Shown here: in pieces, positions 54,843 to 62,789 of the stretch | How positions within the stretch are numbered: the stretch's first letter is position 1 | Layout of the letters: every line of letters begins with the position of its first letter | Assembly: GCA_023151275.1 (NCBI GenBank) | Contig: JAKLJI010000010.1 | Coordinates: forward strand, 1-64,000 | Direction of reading: 5' to 3' | Origin: Bacteroidia bacterium | Lineage (GTDB): Bacteria > Bacteroidota > Bacteroidia > UKL13-3 | Length of the DNA: 64,000 bases | Program-made: the position numbers and the translations under genes | Notes under the pieces: model-generated | Database searches by the model: none | What the model was told of the DNA's origin: nothing | What the model saw: only the letters and a program-made list of their open reading frames with translations

Positions 54843-57110
54843 ATGGTTTTTGATTTAGACATGATTAAAGCGGTTTACGCCAGAATGGATGAGCGTATCG
54901 CTGCTGCCCGTAAAGTGGTAAATCGTCCACTTACACTATCCGAAAAAATTCTGTACACCCACCTCACTGAGGGGAATGCAAGCAAAGCCTTCGAGCGTGG
55001 AAAATCCTATGTGGATTTTGCTCCCGACCGCGTAGCTATGCAAGACGCAACCGCTCAAATGGCATTGTTGCAGTTTATGCAGGCCGGCAGACCCAAAGTT
55101 GCGGTTCCTTCAACCGTACATTGTGATCACCTGATTACTGCCAAAGTAGGTGCCGAGCAAGATTTGGCCGTTGCCAATAACGAAAGCCGTGAAGTGTACG
55201 ATTTCCTGGCTTCTGTTTCAAACAAATACGGTATTGGATTCTGGAAGCCGGGTGCTGGTATCATTCACCAGGTTGTTCTTGAAAATTATGCTTTCCCGGG
55301 TGGAATGATGATTGGAACCGACTCACACACTGTGAATGCAGGTGGTTTAGGTATGGTGGCCATTGGCGTTGGCGGTGCAGATGCTTGCGACGTTATGGCC
55401 GGACTCCCCTGGGAGCTGAAATTCCCTAAACTGATTGGTGTTAAGTTAACCGGAAAATTGAACGGTTGGACAGCTCCAAAAGACGTAATTTTAAAAGTTG
55501 CCGGTATCCTAACTGTTAAAGGTGGTACTGGTGCTATTGTTGAATATTTTGGCGAAGGCGCTACCAGCATGAGCTGTACCGGTAAAGGTACCATTTGTAA
55601 TATGGGTGCTGAAATTGGTGCAACTACATCAACCTTTGGATACGATGAAAGCATGGAGCGTTATCTCCGCGCAACCGGTCGTTCCGAAGTAGCTGATATG
55701 GCCAATGGCATCAAACATCACCTTACTGCCGATGCTGAAGTTTATGCAAATCCTGAACAGTATTTTGATCAGGTTATCGAAATCAACCTTTCAGAATTAA
55801 CCCCGCACTTGAATGGTCCGTTTACTCCGGATTTGGCTACTCCTGTTAGCGAGATGAAAGATGCTGCTGAGAAAAATGGCTGGCCTTTGAAAGTAGAATG
55901 GGGATTGATTGGTTCCTGCACAAACTCTTCGTATGAAGACCTTTCTCGCGCTGCATCCATTGCCCGTCAGGCGCTCGAAAAAGGACTAAAAACCAAGGCA
56001 CAATTCGGTATTAACCCGGGTTCAGAACAGGTGCGTTATACAGCAGACAGAGACGGGTTGCTGAAAACATTTACTGACCTGAACGCTTCAATATTTACCA
56101 ATGCCTGCGGTCCATGTATTGGTATGTGGGATCGTATGGGTGCTGAAAAACAAGAGAAAAATACCATCGTACATTCGTTTAACCGCAACTTTGCAAAACG
56201 CGCCGATGGTAATCCAAATACCTTCGCATTCGTAGCTTCTCCTGAAATGGTGGCAGCTATAGCAATTGCAGGTGATTTGTCGTTTAACCCGGTTACGGAT
56301 ACCTTAATCAACGACAAGGGCGAGGCTGTAAAATTAGACCCACCAAGTGGCGATGAGCTTCCAACCAAAGGATTTGCAGTAGAAGATGCTGGATTTATTG
56401 CACCGGCTGCCGATGGCTCCAGCCTGACTGTTGCCGTTTCTCCAACTTCAGACCGTTTGCAATTGCTCGATCCATTTGCAGCTTGGGAAGGTACCGACCT
56501 CAAAGGCCTTAAACTCCTTATCAAAGCAAAAGGAAAATGTACTACCGACCACATTTCAATGGCGGGTCCATGGTTGAAATACCGCGGTCACTTGGATAAT
56601 ATTTCAAACAACATGCTAATTGGTGCGGTGAACTTCTTCAACGAAAAAACCGACTCCGTAAAAAATCAGTTAACCGGCGAGTATGAAGCTGTTCCTAAAG
56701 TGCAGCGTCAATACAAAGCTCAGGGAATTGGTTCATTGGTTGTAGGCGACGAAAACTACGGTGAAGGTTCATCTCGTGAGCATGCTGCCATGGAGCCTCG
56801 TCATTTGGGTGTTCGTGCCGTATTGGTAAAATCCTTTGCACGTATTCACGAAACCAACCTGAAAAAACAAGGTATGTTAGCATTAACCTTTGCCGACAAA
56901 GAAGATTACAACAAAATTCAAGAGGACGATAGCATTGATATCAATGGATTAACAAGCTTTGCACCTGGCAAGCCGCTTGAATTGGTATTGACCCACAAAG
57001 ATGGAAGCAGCGAGACCATCCTTGCCAACCATACTTACAACGAACAGCAAATCGAATGGTTCAAAGCCGGAGGAGCTTTGAATATTATCCGCAAACAAGT
57101 AGGAGCTTAA
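54843..57110 (+). CDS. Aconitate hydratase
   Basis: 755 residues, mitochondrial-type aconitase. Three Cys ligands of the [4Fe-4S] cluster: Cys359 (GSCTNSS), Cys422 and Cys425 (ACGPCIG). The substrate-binding [13 protein letters not shown] is near 160, and the swivel domain carries [22 protein letters not shown] near 638. It interconverts citrate and isocitrate through cis-aconitate. Monocistronic, with its own terminator. Confidence 0.97.
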   Translation: MVFDLDMIKAVYARMDERIAAARKVVNRPLTLSEKILYTHLTEGNASKAFERGKSYVDFAPDRVAMQDATAQMALLQFMQAGRPKVAVPSTVHCDHLITAKVGAEQDLAVANNESREVYDFLASVSNKYGIGFWKPGAGIIHQVVLENYAFPGGMMIGTDSHTVNAGGLGMVAIGVGGADACDVMAGLPWELKFPKLIGVKLTGKLNGWTAPKDVILKVAGILTVKGGTGAIVEYFGEGATSMSCTGKGTICNMGAEIGATTSTFGYDESMERYLRATGRSEVADMANGIKHHLTADAEVYANPEQYFDQVIEINLSELTPHLNGPFTPDLATPVSEMKDAAEKNGWPLKVEWGLIGSCTNSSYEDLSRAASIARQALEKGLKTKAQFGINPGSEQVRYTADRDGLLKTFTDLNASIFTNACGPCIGMWDRMGAEKQEKNTIVHSFNRNFAKRADGNPNTFAFVASPEMVAAIAIAGDLSFNPVTDTLINDKGEAVKLDPPSGDELPTKGFAVEDAGFIAPAADGSSLTVAVSPTSDRLQLLDPFAAWEGTDLKGLKLLIKAKGKCTTDHISMAGPWLKYRGHLDNISNNMLIGAVNFFNEKTDSVKNQLTGEYEAVPKVQRQYKAQGIGSLVVGDENYGEGSSREHAAMEPRHLGVRAVLVKSFARIHETNLKKQGMLALTFADKEDYNKIQEDDSIDINGLTSFAPGKPLELVLTHKDGSSETILANHTYNEQQIEWFKAGGALNIIRKQVGA

Positions 57111-57130
57111 TTGTTCCTTGTTCAAATAAA

Positions 57131-57166
57131 AAAAGAGGCTGTCCGGAAGTGGGCAGCCTTTTTTTA
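57131..57166 (+). terminator. Terminator of aconitase gene
   Basis: Stem AGGCTG(T)CC / GG(G)CAGCCT with flanking A and T runs, ending TTTTTT, about 20 bases after the stop. Confidence 0.85.
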
Positions 57167-57329
57167 TGCCTGAATTCAGGAGGCTAGTTTACCTCAGATT
57201 TTAGGGAATCCTCAAATAAGCTTTAAAATAGTGGTTCTGCGAAACCTGGTGGGTTAAAGCCAAAAGATTTGTTTTCGGCTTATTGGAAATTTCGAAGGCT
57301 GGCAGTGGAGGAGTTCAAAAAGACCATTT

Positions 57330-57497
57330 TTACTGACCGACCTTCTTAGCAGTTGATTTTTTAGTTCGAGTTGGTCTTTTTTTACCTTGATTTTTTCGCA
57401 ACTTGATAAACTCGCTAAGCTCAAGTAACTCCTTTTCTGTCCAGGGTTTGTCAAGAACAGTGAAGTCGATATTTTTAGGTTCTCTGATTAGTCCCAT
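57330..57497 (-). CDS. 55-residue protein beside a broken acetyltransferase-like gene
   Basis: ATG at 57497, TAA at 57330-57332. It reads MGLIREPKNIDFTVLDKPW, then TEKELLELSEFIKLRKN, and a very basic tail (KKRPTRTKKSTAKK). The start codon lies 5 bases after the stop of the upstream pseudogene, as if the two once formed an operon. Short acidic-then-basic proteins of this MGLIxEP type are familiar to me next to small GNAT-like genes in Bacteroidota, but no function is established. A longer frame on the same strand in a different register is not favoured. Confidence 0.6.
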   Translation of the reverse strand: MGLIREPKNIDFTVLDKPWTEKELLELSEFIKLRKNQGKKRPTRTKKSTAKKVGQ

Positions 57498-57502
57498 AAT
57501 TC

Positions 57503-58027
57503 TTATTTGTTAAAATAATGCATAATTAATCTGTTGGCAGCAGGAGTTTCGATTATCATTTTTGTCCCCCGAAAATGGGTTGCAAATAAGGTCTCCTGAT
57601 AGTGTTTAATTAAAGCAGTCTTAGCGTCAAAGGCCACGTAACCTTCTTAGCCTTTTGTAAAGGCAAGCTTGCAAGCAAATGCAACTAAGTTGCCAGGAAC
57701 TCCAGCATAAATTTTGGACTTACCCTTATTGAACTTTGCGCTTTCGATTAGATTCATGTACAGGTGATCATTTCTATCGCTTAAACTAATTAGGCCTTGG
57801 ATATTTTTTTCATTGTTTTTGATAACAAGCTTGAAAACTTCTCTATCTTAAAGTTTTAGTTGCTCCTGCCAATTAAATTGCCACTCGGTTTTCTTGATTT
57901 GTCGTGTGTCATTGCTGCTAAGCTGAATAACATCAGTATCAAAGATGTCGCCTGAAACTACATTTTCAATGGAGTTTGTCAACTTATCAATCTCAATTTC
58001 TACTAATGGTTTAGCCTCTTTTTTCAC
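57503..58027 (-). pseudogene. Decayed GNAT-like acetyltransferase gene
   Basis: A 175-codon frame opens at GTG 58027 (KKEAKPLVEIEIDKL) and carries GLISLSDRNDHLYMNLIESA and VPGNLVAFACKLAFTKG, then EGYVAFDAKTALIKHYQETLFA. These resemble short GNAT-fold acetyltransferase-like proteins. Two TAA codons interrupt it, at 57848-57850 and 57647-57649, with the reading frame otherwise open to TAA 57503-57505. No in-frame change other than these is needed to read it. Identity as a GNAT relative is from remembered patterns. Confidence 0.6.
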
Positions 58028-58438
58028 TAGTTAAATATACAGAATTTTATTTGGTATAACGATAAGTGAAAGCTGGAAATTTTTGATTTCGTGTTTCCTG
58101 GAGTAACAATCTGTACCCATTTAATAATCTTTGAAAATCTGACTATAATACCTCATTTTTTATTAGCAGCTCCGAATATCATTTACTTATTTAGCCAGAG
58201 TGTCAACCACCCTTTCAGGTAAATCCCTGGACTTTTGTGGCAATAGTCTGGTAATAAATTAAATCCCTCAAAGCTTACTGTTGCCAACAGATTTGCCTTG
58301 AATTGAAATCGTGATTATGTGACTTCAATCCTTCAACCCTATTAGAAATAGGAGCTTTTTTCCACCACCCAATTACCTCCACCCTCCAATCAAGCAAGCT
58401 CATCCTCTTTTTCCCTATTTTTGCTTAATTTCCGCTTT
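58028..58438. other. Intergenic stretch before the amylase gene
   Basis: About 410 AT-rich bases. No gene was recognised. TATTTTTG at 58416-58423 is the likely -7 box of the amylase promoter. Confidence 0.4.
58416..58423 (+). promoter_or_regulatory. -7 box of amylase promoter
   Basis: TATTTTTG, exact TAnnTTTG, 15 bases before ATG 58439. No TTTG at the -33 distance was seen. Confidence 0.45.
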
Positions 58439-60283
58439 ATGAAAAAGTTTTTTGCATTTCTTCTGGTCCTTGTTCCTTTGGCCTTATGGGCTCAAAAACC
58501 CGAAATCAAACGTATCGATCCTCCGTTTTGGTGGAATAACCTCAATACCCGAAACCTGCAATTGTGCGTGTATGGCAACAATGTTGCCGCTTTCGAGGTG
58601 AAATTGAAAACCACCGGTCTTTCCATCACCAAAATTGAGAAGGTGAAAAACCCCAATTACCTCTTTGTTTACCTGGATTTGCAGCAATTCAGCGGAACCG
58701 AAGTTTTGATTGATTTTATACATCAGGGAAAAGCTAAAACCCACAAATACAAATTACTCAGCCTGACTAAAAACATCAGGCATATCAACCAAACCGATTT
58801 TGTGTACCTGGCATTCCCGGATCGCTTTGCCAATGGCGACCCTAAGAATGATGCACTGCCCTGGATGAACGAGAAAACCGTTGCGCGTGATACCTTAGGT
58901 GGCCGTCACGGTGGCGACCTGAAAGGCGTAATTGACCACCTCGACTACTTGCAAGATTTGGGCGTAACTGCGCTTTGGTTGAATCCAACCCTCATCAACG
59001 ATCAACCTGCATATAGCTACCATGGGTACGCTCTTACCGACCATTACCTGACCGACCCGCGCTTTGGTAACAACGAACTTTACAAACAGTTAGGCGATAA
59101 ATTGGAGCAACGCCAAATGAAACTCATCATGGATTTGGTTCCAAACCATGTTGGTAGCAAACATTGGATGGTGCTTGATTCGCCTGAAGATGATTGGTTG
59201 AATCAATGGCCTGAATTTACCCGCACCAATTACCGAGCTACAACTCATTTCGACCCTTACGCTTCCGAGTTGGATAAAAAGCGCATGACAGATGGCTGGT
59301 TTGATACCCACATGCCCGATCTAAACCAGCGCAATCCACGCCTGGCAGATTACCTCATGCAAAGCTACCTGTGGTGGATTAACTATGCGGGCGTTGATGG
59401 TTTCCGCATCGATACCTACAGCTACGACGACAAAGAATTTATGGGTCGTTGCATGGAGTATATCAACAACGAATATCCCGGATTTTGGAGTACAGGCGAA
59501 ATTTGGGAGCAGGGCGGAATTTTACACATGGCAGGCTTTACCAAAAACAATGGATTTAAAGGCGGTGCTAAAAACTCCTACCTCACCGGAGCCAAAGATT
59601 TTCACATGTACTGGGCCATTCTCGAAGCCTTGAATGTGCGTCCACGCTGGGATTCCGGTTTGGCGCGTATCTATTACAACCTGTCAAACGACGGCCTTTA
59701 CGAACATCCCGAACTCAATTTAAACTTTATCGATAACCACGATGTAAACCGCTTTTTCACCGACATCAAAGAAGACTTTTCAAAATGGAAAATTGGAGTT
59801 GGCATACTAATGACCACCCGCGGTATTCCAAGCATTTACTACGGTACCGAGATTTTAATGACCAATCCGCTTCCCCGCATCAACGATGGACAAATTCGCC
59901 AGGATTTTCCCGGAGGATGGCCGGGAGATAAGGTAAATAAATTTACAGCTTCAGGTCGCAGCTCACAAGAGAATGAAGCCTTTGATTACATCAAGAAATT
60001 AGCCGGTTTGCGCAAGGAGTTCAGCGCCTTAACAACAGGAAAGCTGATGCAATTCACACCCGAAGGCGATTATTATTGCTATTTCCGTTACGATGAAAAA
60101 GCAACCTTCATGGTTGTTATCAATCGCGGAAAAGAAACACTCAAGCTCAATACCAAACGCTTTGCCGAGCGCATGCAGGGCTTCACCGGCGGCGAAGATC
60201 ATGCCAGTGGCGAGGTTATTACCGACCTCAAAACACTCACCATCGAGCCCAACGGAATCCGGATTATCGAACTTCAGAAATAA
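58439..60283 (+). CDS. GH13 alpha-amylase family enzyme (cyclomaltodextrinase/neopullulanase type)
   Basis: 614 residues from ATG 58439; the frame is open 18 bases upstream. Signal peptide (FFAFLLVLVPLALWAQ). An N-terminal beta domain (IDPPFWWNNLNTRNLQLCVYG) is followed by the catalytic barrel: nucleophile Asp325 (GFRIDTYSYDD), acid/base Glu354 (TGEIWE) and Asp432 (FIDNHDVNRF). A C-terminal beta domain closes it. Exported, so it should cut maltodextrins or cyclodextrins in the periplasm or at the surface. No susC/susD genes are nearby. Confidence 0.94.
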   Translation: MKKFFAFLLVLVPLALWAQKPEIKRIDPPFWWNNLNTRNLQLCVYGNNVAAFEVKLKTTGLSITKIEKVKNPNYLFVYLDLQQFSGTEVLIDFIHQGKAKTHKYKLLSLTKNIRHINQTDFVYLAFPDRFANGDPKNDALPWMNEKTVARDTLGGRHGGDLKGVIDHLDYLQDLGVTALWLNPTLINDQPAYSYHGYALTDHYLTDPRFGNNELYKQLGDKLEQRQMKLIMDLVPNHVGSKHWMVLDSPEDDWLNQWPEFTRTNYRATTHFDPYASELDKKRMTDGWFDTHMPDLNQRNPRLADYLMQSYLWWINYAGVDGFRIDTYSYDDKEFMGRCMEYINNEYPGFWSTGEIWEQGGILHMAGFTKNNGFKGGAKNSYLTGAKDFHMYWAILEALNVRPRWDSGLARIYYNLSNDGLYEHPELNLNFIDNHDVNRFFTDIKEDFSKWKIGVGILMTTRGIPSIYYGTEILMTNPLPRINDGQIRQDFPGGWPGDKVNKFTASGRSSQENEAFDYIKKLAGLRKEFSALTTGKLMQFTPEGDYYCYFRYDEKATFMVVINRGKETLKLNTKRFAERMQGFTGGEDHASGEVITDLKTLTIEPNGIRIIELQK

Positions 60284-60302
60284 AGAAGCACAACTTCCAA
60301 CC

Positions 60303-60340
60303 AAACGGATACCTGTCAAAATCGGGTATCCGTTTTTTTT
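60303..60340 (+). terminator. Terminator of amylase gene
   Basis: An 11-bp perfect stem AAACGGATACC / GGTATCCGTTT with an 11-base loop, followed by a T run, about 20 bases after the stop. Confidence 0.9.
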
Positions 60341-60492
60341 TGGGCGTGCCTTCGGCCGGGTCGTCCGCATTACTCCTCCGTCTTGGTGGCTGCAAGGCTG
60401 TAGCGGCTGTGGGGTCTTCCTGCGGTCGCCTCCTCGCTCGCACATCCTGCGCCCCCAAACCGGCGGGGTAATTCGCTGCCACCCCTCACGCA
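60341..60492. repeat. GC-rich dispersed repeat, copy 2
   Basis: Starts right after the amylase terminator's T run with GGGCGTGCCTTCGGCCGGGT and ends in CCACCCCTCACGC. It shares with copy 1 the 15-mer CTTCCTGCGGTCGCC (60416-60430) and a similar flanking order (TCCGNNTT..ACTCC, GGCTG, CCCAAA..CCGG..GGGT). GC content is clearly above its surroundings. Long frames inside it are not credible genes. Confidence 0.75.
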
Positions 60493-60671
60493 ATTTTCAC
60501 GCAATAAAAAAATACCTTGCTAAAAGCTTTTTACTATTGATTTGAACAAGAACAGAATTTGCATGCTTCAAAAGCAACTCATTCAACTCAAAAACTTTTT
60601 ATTCTCCAAGCTACAATCCACTTCAATCGGAATTATTCGCTGGTCATAAGTTCAATTTAACATGCGCTTTC

Positions 60672-60706
60672 AAATCAAATTATTACAATTGCCAACCATT
60701 TGATTT
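60672..60706 (+). promoter_or_regulatory. Candidate ArsR operator upstream of arsR
   Basis: A perfect 9-bp inverted repeat, AAATCAAAT (60672-60680) and ATTTGATTT (60698-60706), separated by 17 bases, lies 23 bases before the arsR ATG. Dyad symmetry at the promoter of an ArsR gene fits autorepression. A TGATTTTG -7-like box overlaps the right arm. Confidence 0.45.
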
Positions 60707-60728
60707 TGCCCCTTACAAAAAGCTGCAC

Positions 60729-61055
60729 ATGAACACAAAAAAAGCCTTCGTTTTTTCTGAAGAACAACGCGAAGCTGCACGCTTTGCCAAAGCCCTTGCA
60801 CACCCCGTTCGAATTGCCATTCTCCAATTACTGGCTTCTCAATCGGTTTGCTACCACGGTGATATGGCTCAAGAACTTCCCATTGCTAAATCAACCCTTT
60901 CGCAACACCTAAAAGCATTAAAAGAGGCAGGTCTTATTCAGGGTGAGATAGAAGCTCCAGCCACCCGTTATTGCATACATTCGGGCAACTTCAAAAAGGC
61001 ACAAAAATACTTCAATACCTTATTGGACAATTTCACAGAAACTTCATGTTCGTAA
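60729..61055 (+). CDS. arsR: ArsR-family transcriptional repressor
   Basis: 108 residues with winged-helix ArsR features: [16 protein letters not shown] (20-35), then [26 protein letters not shown] as the recognition region. The classical ELCVCD metal motif is not present; the helix carries one Cys (SVCYHGDM), with further Cys residues at YCIHSG and near the C-terminus (SCS) as possible ligands. It should repress the two downstream genes until arsenite or a similar metalloid binds. Confidence 0.9.
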   Translation: MNTKKAFVFSEEQREAARFAKALAHPVRIAILQLLASQSVCYHGDMAQELPIAKSTLSQHLKALKEAGLIQGEIEAPATRYCIHSGNFKKAQKYFNTLLDNFTETSCS

Positions 61056-61066
61056 TTTTGCGAACA
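61047..61066 (+). promoter_or_regulatory. Inverted repeat over a -7 box at the arsR/ACR3 junction
   Basis: TGTTCG (61047-61052) and CGAACA (61061-61066) flank TAATTTTG, an exact TAnnTTTG. The TAA of that box is also the arsR stop codon. It could be an internal promoter with an operator for the transporter gene. Confidence 0.45.
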
Positions 61067-61109
61067 ACAAACAATTCCCTTTTTTTGCTTCATCATTGAA
61101 TGTACAACC

Positions 61110-62150
61110 ATGCAAGTGAAGTTAAAATTTCTCGACCGCTATCTAACCCTCTGGATTTTCTTGGCAATGGTTCTTGGAGTTGCCCTTGGAAACCTATTTC
61201 CGGAATTAAAGAACCTAATGAGCAGCATGAGCTCGGGGAGCACCAATATTCCCTTGGCAATCGGTTTGTTGTTGATGATGTATCCACCATTAACTCGCGT
61301 AAACTATGAGTTGCTGCCAAAAGCTTTTCAAGACAAAAAAACCTTAAGTCTTTCTTTGTTGCTCAACTGGTTTATTGGTCCCTTGCTCATGTTCGCTTTG
61401 GCAATTACCTTTCTTCACAACAAACCCGATTACATGGCTGGTCTCATCCTTATTGGACTTGCCCGTTGCATTGCCATGGTAATTGTTTGGAACGATTTGG
61501 CGGGAGGTAACCGTGAATATGGCGCTTTACTTATCGCACTCAACAGTGTTTTTCAGGTAGTTTCATACAGTTTTTACGCCTGGTTGTTCATCAGTGTTCT
61601 TCCTGAAAAGTTAGGGTTGAAAGCCTTTCAGGTTGATATTCCCATTTCGGAAGTGGCCAAAAGTGTTGCTATCTATTTGGGAATTCCTTTTGTTGCTGGA
61701 TTTTTAAGTAGAAAATTCCTTATTCAAGCCAAGGGTGAAACTTGGTTCAATACCCGCTATTTGCCAATCATTTCACCCATTACCTTGTATGCTCTGCTGT
61801 TTACCATTGTGCTTATGTTTAGTTTAAAAGGGGAGCAAATTATCCAGCTTCCTATGGAGGTAATTCAGGTTGCAATTCCTTTGATCATCTATTTTGTACT
61901 CATGTTTTTTGTAAGCTTTTTTATCGCAAAATTTATGGGTATCCCCTACGATAAAAATGTAGCCATTGCCTTTACTGCAACCGGCAACAATTTTGAATTG
62001 GCAATAGCTGTTTCAATTGCCGTTTTTGGAATCCATTCAGCCCAAGCGTTTGTGGGTGTTATTGGTCCACTTATTGAAGTACCTGTTCTCATTTTATTGG
62101 TGAAAGCCAGTTTATTCTTAAAATCCAAGTATTCAAACCATGTTTCCTGA
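61110..62150 (+). CDS. arsB: Arsenite efflux transporter, ACR3 family
   Basis: 346 residues with ten membrane segments. It matches ACR3: an early LDRYLTLWIFLAMVLGVALG and a later LIGLARCIAMVIVWNDLAGGNREY, whose Cys is the conserved residue needed for transport. It exports As(III) from the cytoplasm. 54 bases after arsR, overlapping the reductase-like gene by 11 bases. Confidence 0.95.
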   Translation: MQVKLKFLDRYLTLWIFLAMVLGVALGNLFPELKNLMSSMSSGSTNIPLAIGLLLMMYPPLTRVNYELLPKAFQDKKTLSLSLLLNWFIGPLLMFALAITFLHNKPDYMAGLILIGLARCIAMVIVWNDLAGGNREYGALLIALNSVFQVVSYSFYAWLFISVLPEKLGLKAFQVDIPISEVAKSVAIYLGIPFVAGFLSRKFLIQAKGETWFNTRYLPIISPITLYALLFTIVLMFSLKGEQIIQLPMEVIQVAIPLIIYFVLMFFVSFFIAKFMGIPYDKNVAIAFTATGNNFELAIAVSIAVFGIHSAQAFVGVIGPLIEVPVLILLVKASLFLKSKYSNHVS

Positions 62151-62760
62151 TTTGCTAAAAACCATTGAACGCATTTCTCAAGTTCAGGTATCCTCGGATA
62201 GGTTGTTGCTGCTGAATCCGCTTCAAACCTTTATCCAGGCAAAGTTGGATATGCAGCAGCCTATTAACCTCAATTTTATTTGCACCCACAATTCACGACG
62301 CAGTCACCTGGCTCAAATCTGGGCGCAAACACTTGCTTGGCACTTCAAGATTCCCCAAGTTTTTTGCTATTCAGGAGGCACAGAAGCAACCGCCATGTTT
62401 CCCAAAATTGCAGAAACATTGGAGTACCAAGGTTTCAATATTCAACAACTTTCAGAAGCTCCAAATCCGGTTTATGCGGTAAAGTTTGATGCAGTAGCGC
62501 ATCCGGTTATTTGCTTCTCCAAGGAGTTTGGAAACCCGTTCAATCCTGCCTCCGGTTTTGCAGCTATTCTAACATGTGATCATGCCAGCGAAACCTGTCC
62601 CTTTGTTCCGGGAGCCGAAGCCAGATTCCCAATTACCTTTCAGGACCCAAAAGCATTCGATCAAAGTCCACTTCAAACCGAAAAATACAGGGAAAGAAGT
62701 CTTGAAATTGCCGGCGAATTATTCCAGGTATTCAGCAATCTGAAAACCAAAAATCAGTAG
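62140..62760 (+). CDS. arsC: Arsenate reductase-like low-molecular-weight phosphatase family protein
   Basis: 206 residues. The P-loop reads CTHNSRRSH from Cys48, a C-x5-R motif followed by Ser, as in thioredoxin-coupled ArsC and low-molecular-weight tyrosine phosphatases. Further Cys residues near 147 and 152 (TCDHASETCPF) could serve redox relay. It should reduce As(V) to As(III) for the exporter. Starts inside the ACR3 gene (11-base overlap). An extra 45 residues precede the P-loop compared with short ArsC proteins. Confidence 0.85.
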   Translation: MFPDLLKTIERISQVQVSSDRLLLLNPLQTFIQAKLDMQQPINLNFICTHNSRRSHLAQIWAQTLAWHFKIPQVFCYSGGTEATAMFPKIAETLEYQGFNIQQLSEAPNPVYAVKFDAVAHPVICFSKEFGNPFNPASGFAAILTCDHASETCPFVPGAEARFPITFQDPKAFDQSPLQTEKYRERSLEIAGELFQVFSNLKTKNQ

Positions 62761-62789
62761 AGGGCTATACGAACAAAAATTAGAAAAAC

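Noticed and set aside
57254-57454. 66-codon minus-strand frame
   Set aside because: Same strand as the 55-residue gene but in another register; the latter has the better start and a recognised sequence pattern.
60029-60545. Frames of 72-154 codons over the amylase end and the repeat
   Set aside because: They cross a terminator and the GC-rich repeat, so they are not genes.
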